Assembly: GCA_934481375.1 (NCBI GenBank)
Contig: CAKSPN010000087.1
Coordinates: 1 to 7,163 of the forward strand
DNA from: an uncultured Clostridia bacterium
GTDB lineage: Bacteria; Bacillota; Clostridia; UBA1381
DNA: 7,163 nucleotides
Direction: 5' to 3'
The translations under genes and the position numbers were made by a program. The notes under the pieces are model-generated. The model was given only the letters and a program-made list of their open reading frames with translations. It did not search any database and had not been told where the DNA came from. This document shows positions 1 to 6,227 of this stretch, one piece after another; the first letter of the stretch is position 1, and each line of letters opens with the position of its first letter.

Positions 1-628
1 ACATTGCAAAGGTTGAATATCCGTCCGCACGCTCGCTTGTTTCAATAAGCACCTCAACGGTATTTGAACCTGTCATTTCGTAAGAAACATTATCCACACG
101 CTTTTCGGGCGCCGGTGTAGGCGTAGGTTCGTCAAAGCTGTAGTTCCTTGAATTTACAAGTATTGCGGCATTATCGCTGTCAAAATCTACGGGTACTTTT
201 ATGTTCTCGCTTATAAAGCGCACGGGTACCATGGTTTTCAGTTCTCCGCCTTTCATTCCTATAAGCTTCGGCACAACGTTATCGGGTATTGCTTCCCTTA
301 CTCCGTTTACCTCCGCAACATTATCGTTTATATGCAGAAGAACGTCCGTATCGCCGTATTTTACACGTACCGCCTGCGTATTTGAATTGTACTTCACCTC
401 TGCCCCAAGCTCCTCGAAAATTTCACGCACGGGAACAAGCGCCCTGTCGTTAAAAATTATCGGCGGCATAGGCAGATCCGTAAGCATACGGTTGTTTACA
501 ATAAGCGAAAACATTCTCGTATTATATTCGTGATCCGCACCGTCATATGTAATTGTCATTGCATTGGCAGTTAAACTGTTTATAAAACACAAAACCATAA
601 CCCACACAAACAGTTTAATCCTTTTCAT
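1..628 (-). CDS. Secreted stalk-domain protein with a probable AMIN domain (N-terminal 209 residues; possibly a cell-wall amidase)
   Basis: Starts at ATG 628-626 and stays open to the left edge, so only the N-terminal 209 residues are visible. Residues 1-23 form a Sec signal peptide: basic KRIK, a hydrophobic stretch from Leu6, and ANA before the likely cleavage after Ala23. Residues about 52-158 resemble the copper amine oxidase N-terminal-like 'stalk' domain, with two related motifs, RALVPVREIFEELGAEV (62-78) and TMVPVRFISENIKVPV (132-147). A Pro/Thr linker (EPTPTPAPE, 167-175) leads into a segment from about 177 that looks like the start of an AMIN domain (VDNVSYEMTG...VEVLIETS). In clostridia this order often precedes an Amidase_3 N-acetylmuramoyl-L-alanine amidase domain, which would cut peptidoglycan outside the membrane. 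That catalytic part lies off-window, so the amidase role is inference; another exported stalk-domain protein is possible. The gene begins 14 nt after ruvB and is probably co-transcribed with it. Confidence 0.82.
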   Translation of the reverse strand, partial: MKRIKLFVWVMVLCFINSLTANAMTITYDGADHEYNTRMFSLIVNNRMLTDLPMPPIIFNDRALVPVREIFEELGAEVKYNSNTQAVRVKYGDTDVLLHINDNVAEVNGVREAIPDNVVPKLIGMKGGELKTMVPVRFISENIKVPVDFDSDNAAILVNSRNYSFDEPTPTPAPEKRVDNVSYEMTGSNTVEVLIETSERADGYSTFAM

Positions 629-636
629 TAAAGTTA

Positions 637-644
637 CACCCCTT
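637..644 (-). promoter_or_regulatory. Ribosome binding site of the stalk-domain protein gene, overlapping the ruvB stop
   Basis: On the minus strand AAGGGGTG (644-637) lies 8 nt before the ATG at 628. Its two leading A bases are the last two bases of the ruvB TAA stop (645-643). The site supports the ATG at 628 as the true start and means a ribosome finishing ruvB ends on the next gene's entry site. Confidence 0.65.
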
Positions 645-1653
645 ATTTGTCCGTAAACTTCATACCGAAATGCTCATACGCACTCTGTGTTGCAATCCTT
701 CCTCTCGGCGTTCTCGCTATAAATCCGAGCTGGAGAAGATACGGCTCATACACGTCCTCGATTGTGTTCGGCTCCTCGCCTATCGTTGCGGCGAGCGTAT
801 CAAGTCCTACAGGACCTCCGCCGAAATTCTCTATCATTGTCTTTATCATACGGCTGTCTATCATATCAAGCCCAAGTTCGTCCACTTCCATCATACCGAG
901 AGCCTCAGCCGCCACCTTCCACGTTATTCTGCCGTCATGCTTTACCTGCGCAAAGTCACGCACACGCTTTAAAAACCTGTTTGCAATTCTCGGCGTTCCT
1001 CTCGAACGTGAGGCAATTTCCGCCGCACCGTCCTCGTCTATTTCAACATCGAGTATACCGGCGCTTCGCATAACTATTGTTTTAAGTTCCTCCGGCGTAT
1101 ACAGTTCAAGGCGTGATATAACGCCGAACCTGTCACGCAGCGGCGCCGTGAGCAAGCCTGCACGTGTTGTTGCGCCTATAAGCGTAAACTTCGGCAGTTC
1201 AATGCGGATCGATTTCGCCGCCGGTCCTTTGCCTATGATTATATCAAGCGCATAGTCCTCCATTGCCGGATAAAGTATTTCCTCAACCGTTCTCGACATT
1301 CTGTGTATCTCGTCAATAAACAGAATATCGTGTTCGGACAGATTGGTAAGTATAGCCGCCAAATCCCCCGCTTTCTCGATTGCGGGTCCCGATGTTATGC
1401 GTATATTTACACCCATTTCCTTTGCGATTATGCCTGCAAGGGTTGTTTTTCCCAGTCCGGGAGGACCGTATAACAAAACGTGGTCAAGCGCTTCTTTTCG
1501 CTCTATTGCCGCTTTTATGTATATTTCCAGATTGCTTTTTGCCTTTTCCTGTCCGACGTATTCGCTTAAACTCTGCGGTCTTAAGCCTACCTCAATTTCC
1601 GCATCTTCGTTTATAAATCCGCCGGTTACAAATCTTTCTTCTTCGTCAAACAA
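643..1653 (-). CDS. ruvB: RuvB, Holliday-junction branch-migration ATPase
   Basis: RuvB forms hexameric AAA+ rings that pump duplex DNA through a RuvA-bound Holliday junction in the cytoplasm, driving branch migration. The 336-residue length is normal for the family. Visible motifs are Walker A GPPGLGKTT (63-71), Walker B LFIDEIHR (111-118), sensor 1 GATTR (160-164), the LTAPLRDRFG segment (168-177) that carries the arginine finger, and a sensor-2 region GTPRIANRFLKR (219-230). The C-terminal winged-helix DNA-binding domain covers about 265-336 and includes GGGPVGLDTLAATIGEE and RTPRGR. The start is TTG at 1653-1651: an in-frame TAA lies two codons upstream, a perfect AGGAGG sits 7 nt before it, and no ATG occurs before the conserved N-terminal region. 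It follows ruvA by 11 nt. All key residues are present and nothing suggests degeneration. Confidence 0.98.
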   Translation of the reverse strand: MFDEEERFVTGGFINEDAEIEVGLRPQSLSEYVGQEKAKSNLEIYIKAAIERKEALDHVLLYGPPGLGKTTLAGIIAKEMGVNIRITSGPAIEKAGDLAAILTNLSEHDILFIDEIHRMSRTVEEILYPAMEDYALDIIIGKGPAAKSIRIELPKFTLIGATTRAGLLTAPLRDRFGVISRLELYTPEELKTIVMRSAGILDVEIDEDGAAEIASRSRGTPRIANRFLKRVRDFAQVKHDGRITWKVAAEALGMMEVDELGLDMIDSRMIKTMIENFGGGPVGLDTLAATIGEEPNTIEDVYEPYLLQLGFIARTPRGRIATQSAYEHFGMKFTDK

Positions 1654-1660
1654 AATTTAT

Positions 1661-1666
1661 CCTCCT
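1661..1666 (-). promoter_or_regulatory. Ribosome binding site that fixes the TTG start of ruvB
   Basis: AGGAGG (1666-1661 on the minus strand) is a perfect Shine-Dalgarno core with a 7-nt spacer before TTG 1653-1651. The ruvA stop TAG (1667-1665) overlaps its first two bases, as TAGGAGG. This favours translational coupling of ruvA to ruvB, with the weak TTG codon offset by an ideal binding site. Confidence 0.85.
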
Positions 1667-2255
1667 AAAACAGCTTTGCAAGCGCTGTTTTTATGATTTC
1701 CTCAACGCTCATTGATGCATCTGCGGAGCTTACCGCTTTTTTTGCGTCATTGGGCGCATATCCGAGTACCACAAGTGCGGAAACCGCCTCGCTCAGATTA
1801 TCGGAAGCGATAATCTCATCATCACCGCCCGTAACCATTTCCTGTATATCCTCGCTCTTAAGCTTATCTTTAAGTTCAAGTATTATACGCTGTGCAAGCT
1901 TCGGACCTACCCCCTGTGCTTTTGTGATTGCTTTTGCATTGTTTGTGACAATTGCCGCCGCAAGTCCCGACGGCGATACCGCCGACAATATTGCAAGCGC
2001 CGCCTTGGGTCCCACTCCCGAAACCGACAAAAGCGTCATAAACATATTCTTTTCTTCAAGCGTCGGAAACCCGTAAAGGTCCTGTATATCCTCACGCACA
2101 TACAAATGCGTGTACATAATTGCATCTTCGCCCGACGCTCCCAAAGACTGCAATGCCGAGAGCGATGTGTATATTTTATACCCTACGCCCATTGCCTCGA
2201 TTACCGCAAAATTTTCGCCCTTATGTGCGATTTTTCCTTTTATATAATAATACAT
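1665..2255 (-). CDS. ruvA: RuvA, Holliday-junction-binding subunit
   Basis: RuvA tetramers hold the Holliday junction in an open square and dock two RuvB rings. The 196 residues fit the family. Domain I (about 1-63) is an OB-fold ending in HLYVREDIQDLYGF; Glu55 and Asp56 fall at the same positions as the acidic pin residues of E. coli RuvA, which help open the junction. Domain II has two helix-hairpin-helix motifs, LLSVSGVGPKAALAIL (75-90) and AQGVGPKLAQRIILELKDKL (113-132). An acidic flexible linker (about 140-152) leads to domain III (about 153-196, EAVSALVVLGYAPNDAKKAV), the RuvB-binding part. The start ATG 2255-2253 has GGAAGGG (2269-2263) 7 nt upstream. A SigA-type promoter lies just before it, so ruvA and ruvB can be expressed apart from addAB. 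The resolvase gene ruvC is not upstream; the preceding gene is an unrelated membrane protein. Confidence 0.98.
   Translation of the reverse strand: MYYYIKGKIAHKGENFAVIEAMGVGYKIYTSLSALQSLGASGEDAIMYTHLYVREDIQDLYGFPTLEEKNMFMTLLSVSGVGPKAALAILSAVSPSGLAAAIVTNNAKAITKAQGVGPKLAQRIILELKDKLKSEDIQEMVTGGDDEIIASDNLSEAVSALVVLGYAPNDAKKAVSSADASMSVEEIIKTALAKLF
1667..1691 (-). other. Potential RNA hairpin at the ruvA 3' end, abutting the ruvB ribosome binding site
   Basis: The arms AAAACAGC and GCTGTTTT (1667-1674 and 1684-1691) are perfect 8-bp complements around a 9-base loop. In the mRNA the 3' arm ends at the first base of the ruvA stop codon, one base before AGGAGG. The stem is A/U-rich at its base and has no U run after it, so it is not a standard terminator. 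It could affect ruvB initiation until a ribosome reaches the ruvA stop; this is inference from sequence symmetry alone. Confidence 0.35.
1795..1816 (-). other. Perfect 9-bp inverted repeat inside ruvA
   Basis: The arms AGATTATCG (1795-1803) and CGATAATCT (1808-1816) pair perfectly around a 4-base loop. The site lies in codons 147-154 of ruvA, the flexible linker between domains II and III. It could fold in mRNA as a stable short-loop hairpin, but nothing else marks it as functional and chance is a fair explanation. Confidence 0.3.
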
Positions 2256-2276
2256 TCCAAAACCCTTCCAAAATAC

Positions 2277-2305
2277 ATAATACTACAAAATTTTCGTTAT
2301 GTCAA
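2277..2305 (-). promoter_or_regulatory. SigA-type promoter of ruvAB
   Basis: On the minus strand a perfect -35 box TTGACA (2305-2300) is separated by exactly 17 nt from a -10 box TATTAT (2282-2277), which differs from TATAAT at one position. There is no extended -10 TG and no A/T-rich UP element upstream. The TGA stop of the preceding gene (2304-2302) lies inside the -35 box. Normal spacing puts the transcript start near 2270, at or next to the ruvA Shine-Dalgarno GGAAGGG (2269-2263), giving a leader of about 15 nt. No LexA-type GAAC-N4-GTTC box is visible around it. Confidence 0.8.
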
Positions 2306-2667
2306 CCTTCGCCGTTCTGCTCCGAACGCACTCTCGGCGATACTTTTTCGTCATTGCCGCTATTTTCGGTTTTATTTTCTATTTTAAATGGCGTGGGTAC
2401 GGGAGTCGGACGGGTTTTAAGTTCGGCTTCGAGATCGTCTATCTTTTTGTTAAGCTCGTCTATCTCGCCGTTTTTCTTTTCCAATTCGGATTTAAGCTGT
2501 TCGTTTTCCTCAACCGCACTGCTTACTGTCTGTCTTTTTTCGCTGTCCGAGCCTGCAATTATTCCCACTGCACTCACCGCCGCAAATATGAAAACAACAA
2601 TGCACACAAGCACAATCAGCCATGCGTGCGTTTTCTTTTTGGCAGGTCTTATGTTATACTGTTTCAT
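2302..2667 (-). CDS. Unknown small single-pass membrane protein with a coiled coil
   Basis: I do not recognise this 121-residue protein. A basic N-terminus (RPAKKK, 7-12) precedes one hydrophobic segment at about 15-38 (AWLIVLVCIVVFIFAAVSAV and onward), so the positive-inside rule predicts a cytoplasmic N-terminus and an external C-terminal part. Residues about 48-84 form a charged coiled coil with core positions L62, K65, I69, L72, I76, L79 and L83 in strict 3-4 spacing. A Pro/Thr hinge RPTPVPTP (86-93) and a polar, probably disordered tail follow. The ATG at 2667-2665 has AGGAAG (2678-2673) 5 nt upstream and lies 12 nt after the addA stop, which indicates co-transcription with addBA. One membrane helix plus a coiled coil recalls small division proteins such as FtsL/DivIC, but that architecture is generic and the tail does not match. 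Real-gene evidence is the ribosome binding site, operon spacing and coherent protein features. Confidence 0.82.
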   Translation of the reverse strand: MKQYNIRPAKKKTHAWLIVLVCIVVFIFAAVSAVGIIAGSDSEKRQTVSSAVEENEQLKSELEKKNGEIDELNKKIDDLEAELKTRPTPVPTPFKIENKTENSGNDEKVSPRVRSEQNGEG

Positions 2668-2679
2668 TTAATCTTCCTT

Positions 2680-5600
2680 TCAAAATACCCTTACGGCTCT
2701 GTTTATCGAAAACAAGTACAGATACGCCTCCGTAACTGGTTTTTTAAGTATTTTCTCGATTGCCTTTTTGTACAGTTCAAGCTGTACGGCGTATTCCCCG
2801 GCTTTCGCATTCGCAAAAGCCTCCTCGTCATCACCTTTGAGCCTGTCGGTTTTGTAGTCCACAAGCACTATGCCGTCGCTTTCTTCAAAATAGCAGTCGA
2901 TAGCGCCCTGCACTATTATTTCATCGCTGTTATCGGCGGAAAGCATGGGATTATATACATCTGCACCGACCGCAATTTCAAACGGTGCTTCACGATGCAG
3001 TCTGCCGTTTGCATATGCGGCAGCCATTCTGCTGCCCAAACCGCCGTTAAAGAAATCGCATATGAGTTTTGTTGAGATATTTTCGGCGTCCTCTTTGCTT
3101 ATTTCGCCCATATCGCATATACGGCTTACTTCCTCTTTCACGTATTCCACGTCCATACCTTTCTTCATACGTATGTATGCCATAACCTGGTGATGCGCCG
3201 TACCTATTGCCGCCGCTTCCTCTGCATTCAATGCAAATTTCGGCTTTTCGGACATTGTATATTCCGGCTCAAACGCTTTCTCGGAGCTTAATCTCTTAAT
3301 TTCCGTTACCGTTGTCTTTGACGGCAGACGGCAGTAATCAGAATACGGATATTTATAATTAAGTATCCTGTATATCTCCGTTGCAAAGCCTGCCGTGCTT
3401 TCTATGCGTTTAAACTCCCATTCGGACGGATTGTTTAATGCAACAGGTATGAGCCAATCAAAAAATCCCGTTGCTCCCACAGACGTTTCCTCGTCCATTT
3501 TACCGTTCTGCATCGAATTTTTCCAATTTTGCATTCGTTCCGAATATGCGTCTTCGCTTGAGAATTTCATAACGGCGGTTACTATAAGCTTTTCTTTCGG
3601 ACGTGTCAGTCCGACATAAAGCTTTCGCAAATTCTCCGACTGGCGTTCCTCACGGCATATGCGCTTTATGTATCGGTATGCCGGAGTATCGGTATAATAG
3701 CCCTTATCGCTGTCCACGTACATAAGTCCTATTCCGCCGTCCTTATGCAAATTCATATATTTTATCGCTTCGTTTTTGCTTGAAGATGAATTTCGCTTTC
3801 CTGCCCCGGCAAGGAAAACCACGGGAAATTCCAGACCCTTGCTCTTGTGTATGGTCATTATCCTTACCACATCGTGATTTTCGCCTATTATCTTTGCCGC
3901 ACCCATATCCTCGGCACGGTTTTCCATACGCTCAATGTACTTTATGAAATTGAAAAGTCCTTTAAAATCCGACTCCTCGTATTCCTTTGCACGCTCGTAC
4001 AAAAGCCGCAAATTTGCCTGTGCCTCCGCACCGCCTTCAAATGCTCCCATAAAGTCGTAAAAGCCGCTTTCCTCATATATGCTCCATAAAAGTCCCGCAA
4101 CATTTTTGTACTTCATATACTCACGCCAGCGGTTTATTGTATTAATGAAATTTTTGCATTTTGGTCTGTTGTTTCTTTTAACTGCGTCATAAAAATATTC
4201 CGTATGCCCTGCCTCCATGCGGATTTTTGAAAGTTCATCGTCACTGAAACCGCCAATCGGCGAACGCATAACCGCTATGAGCGGTATATCACAGCAAACG
4301 TTATTAATAAGGCTTAACAGCGACAGCATAAGCTTTACTTCCTTGCGGTCGAAATATCCGTTATTCTCCACGTATGCCGCTATGCCTTGCTTTTCAAGTT
4401 CCTCCGTATATATGTCCGCAATATTTCTTACCGAACTTGCAAGAATTGCAACATCACGGCTTAAAATATTGCGGTATTGTGCGTTTCCGTCCACGTCCGT
4501 ACCGCAGAACACCTGGTAGCCGTTATCGAGCATTGAGCGGATTTGTGCGGCTATATGCGCCGCCTCAAGGCGTTCGTTTTCAATATCTTCAAGCACATCG
4601 TCCTCATTGTCGCTTATTACGGGAATAATATGAAATTCCGATTTGTGGTCACAGCCGTTTTCCGTATAATAATCCTTTTCACGGCAAAGACACTCGTCGC
4701 CCTCATACACAACATCGCCGACTCTGTCCGACATAACGCCGCCGAATACCGAGTTTACACCGTCAAGTATTTCACGGCGGCTTCTGAAATTCTGCGAAAG
4801 CGCAATCCTGACGCCGCCCTCGCCTTTGAGATACTCTGCGCTCCTTTTCTTGAATATGAACGGGTCGCCGCCGCGAAACCGGTAAATACTCTGTTTGAGG
4901 TCCCCGACCATAAACATATTGTTTTCCGAAATTGCACCAAAGATTGCGTCCTGCAATCCGTTTGTGTCCTGGTACTCATCAATAAGTATTTCATCATACA
5001 TATTTTTGTATTCATTGCGTATATCTTCATTGCAGAACAGACGGTATGTCATATGCTCAATATCGTGAAATTCGTATGCGCCGCGCTTTTCCTTAAGCGC
5101 CATGTACAGATTATCGAACTTGCGCAAAAGCCATATAATATCCGCCAAAGACGAGCCGAGCGTTTTAAAACGTCTTTCGGTTTCGTCCGCCGAGGACATA
5201 ACAAGCTCGCCCGTATCACTGCGAAATGCATTGAACAGCCGTTTGCGCCTTTCGTTGTATTCGTCCCACTTGTCATTCTCGCGCATTTTTCCGCTTTTTC
5301 TGACATCGGGAAAATACTTCGCCTGCGACATTTTTCCGTATACCGAATAAAGCTTATCCCACATTTCTCTCGGTTCTTCGCAATAAGCTTCTTTTATCTC
5401 CTTTGCAGACTCTGCGCACATAACGGCAAACTCCCACTGCTTGCCCCACACGTCCGACATAGCATGGCTGACCATAGACGGATATTGGCGCATTACTTCC
5501 TCATACGTTCCCTCAAAACCGTATTCAGCTGCCATATCCACGGTAAGCTTTTTAAAAAGCTTGCCGTAATGCTCCGCCGCACTCATACTCCTGTCCAATG

Positions 5601-6225
5601 CGTCCTTTACCCAAACGCTTTTGAAAAGTTCCTCATCATACATTTTAAGATTATTGTCAAGCCATTTGTCCGGCTCGGCAAAATTGCGTGTGAATTTATA
5701 AAGAACAAGCAGCATATCTCTTAAATTGTAGTCGTTCCTGTTTGACGAATACAGTTCGGTTAAATTTATAAACCTTCGCTTATCTTCTTCATCCTCCGAA
5801 CAGTACAGCGCATCAAACAGAGCCTCGCACGTTTCCTCTTTCATAAGCTCCGCCTCTGCCGAGTCGCACAAACCGAACTCGGGGTCTATCCCGAGATTAT
5901 GAAAATTATTGCGCACGCATTTTAAGCAAAAAGAGTCGATCGTCATAATATCGGCGTCGGCGGCAAGCCGCAATTGCTTATCTGCACGCTCACTGCCGCT
6001 TTTTTGCAATGCTCGTATGATTTTCTCTTTCATTTCCGTCGCCGCAGCCTCGGTAAACGTAACGACCAGCATACGGTCTATATCAATCGGATTTTCCTCA
6101 TCAAGCAGTTTTCGTATTATTCTCTCTACCAGAACTGCGGTTTTTCCCGAGCCTGCGGCTGCGCTTACAAGTATATCCGAACCGCTTTCTTCTATTGCTT
6201 TTTTCTGATCGCTTGTCCATTCCAT
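2680..6225 (-). CDS. addA: AddA, helicase-nuclease subunit of the AddAB double-strand-break repair complex
   Basis: AddA is the UvrD/RecB-type 3'-5' motor and nuclease of AddAB, which unwinds and resects broken DNA ends for RecA loading in the cytoplasm. At 1181 residues it is close to the roughly 1230 of B. subtilis AddA. Superfamily 1 motifs run in order: Q-motif region WTSDQKKAIE (3-12), Walker A AAAGSGKTA (22-30), Ia VVTFTEAAATEM (54-65), Ic TIDSFC (95-100), motif II IDEYQDT (415-421), III VGDLKQSIYRFRGGDP (440-455), IV QNFRSR (478-483), V TIHKSKGLEFPVVFL (791-805) and VI LYVGLTRPKEKL (869-880). The C-terminal RecB-family nuclease has GTAHHQVM (His1012), QGAIDCYF (Asp1110), LVDYKTD (Asp1123, Lys1125) and QLELY (1148-1152). 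The ATG shares one base with the addB stop (TAATG) and has only a weak Shine-Dalgarno, so translation is probably coupled to addB. It appears intact and fully catalytic. Confidence 0.97.
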   Translation of the reverse strand: MEWTSDQKKAIEESGSDILVSAAAGSGKTAVLVERIIRKLLDEENPIDIDRMLVVTFTEAAATEMKEKIIRALQKSGSERADKQLRLAADADIMTIDSFCLKCVRNNFHNLGIDPEFGLCDSAEAELMKEETCEALFDALYCSEDEEDKRRFINLTELYSSNRNDYNLRDMLLVLYKFTRNFAEPDKWLDNNLKMYDEELFKSVWVKDALDRSMSAAEHYGKLFKKLTVDMAAEYGFEGTYEEVMRQYPSMVSHAMSDVWGKQWEFAVMCAESAKEIKEAYCEEPREMWDKLYSVYGKMSQAKYFPDVRKSGKMRENDKWDEYNERRKRLFNAFRSDTGELVMSSADETERRFKTLGSSLADIIWLLRKFDNLYMALKEKRGAYEFHDIEHMTYRLFCNEDIRNEYKNMYDEILIDEYQDTNGLQDAIFGAISENNMFMVGDLKQSIYRFRGGDPFIFKKRSAEYLKGEGGVRIALSQNFRSRREILDGVNSVFGGVMSDRVGDVVYEGDECLCREKDYYTENGCDHKSEFHIIPVISDNEDDVLEDIENERLEAAHIAAQIRSMLDNGYQVFCGTDVDGNAQYRNILSRDVAILASSVRNIADIYTEELEKQGIAAYVENNGYFDRKEVKLMLSLLSLINNVCCDIPLIAVMRSPIGGFSDDELSKIRMEAGHTEYFYDAVKRNNRPKCKNFINTINRWREYMKYKNVAGLLWSIYEESGFYDFMGAFEGGAEAQANLRLLYERAKEYEESDFKGLFNFIKYIERMENRAEDMGAAKIIGENHDVVRIMTIHKSKGLEFPVVFLAGAGKRNSSSSKNEAIKYMNLHKDGGIGLMYVDSDKGYYTDTPAYRYIKRICREERQSENLRKLYVGLTRPKEKLIVTAVMKFSSEDAYSERMQNWKNSMQNGKMDEETSVGATGFFDWLIPVALNNPSEWEFKRIESTAGFATEIYRILNYKYPYSDYCRLPSKTTVTEIKRLSSEKAFEPEYTMSEKPKFALNAEEAAAIGTAHHQVMAYIRMKKGMDVEYVKEEVSRICDMGEISKEDAENISTKLICDFFNGGLGSRMAAAYANGRLHREAPFEIAVGADVYNPMLSADNSDEIIVQGAIDCYFEESDGIVLVDYKTDRLKGDDEEAFANAKAGEYAVQLELYKKAIEKILKKPVTEAYLYLFSINRAVRVF

Positions 6226-6227
6226 TA
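6223..6227 (-). promoter_or_regulatory. addB stop / addA start overlap (TAATG)
   Basis: The addB stop TAA (6227-6225) and the addA start ATG (6225-6223) share one A. No strong AGGAGG lies upstream; only GGTG and GGA-like patches occur within the last addB codons. Re-initiation by ribosomes that finish addB is therefore the likely source of AddA, as suits two subunits of one heterodimer. Confidence 0.75.

Noticed and set aside
647..1255. A 202-codon plus-strand open frame, with smaller ones antisense to ruvB and ruvA
   Set aside because: They are shadows of ruvB and ruvA, whose motifs are complete; the plus-strand translations are Ser/Ile-rich and lack domain features.
1667..1692. A plus-strand intrinsic terminator, because the inverted repeat ends in five T on that strand
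   Set aside because: The T run is mostly part of the stem itself, there is no plus-strand gene upstream to terminate, and the repeat lies in ruvA coding sequence.
2314..2327. GTTC-N6-GAAC, resembling a LexA site near the ruvA promoter
   Set aside because: The half-sites are in the wrong order and spacing for the Gram-positive GAAC-N4-GTTC box, and the site is within the end of the small gene, upstream of the -35 box.
2309..2340. An imperfect hairpin (TCGCCG and CGGCGA arms) at the 3' end of the small membrane protein gene as a terminator
   Set aside because: The stem is interrupted by a large bulge or loop and is followed by AGGTTGACAT, not a U tract, so intrinsic termination is not supported.
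2299..3075. A 258-codon open frame on the plus strand
   Set aside because: It is antisense to the small membrane protein gene and the 3' end of addA. Its Phe/Tyr/Val-rich content mirrors Glu/Lys-rich coding on the other strand, and no family is recognisable.
4543..5724. A 393-codon open frame on the plus strand
   Set aside because: It lies entirely antisense to the helicase core of addA, shows no recognisable domain and has a Cys/His/Phe-rich composition typical of reverse-strand translation of a real gene.
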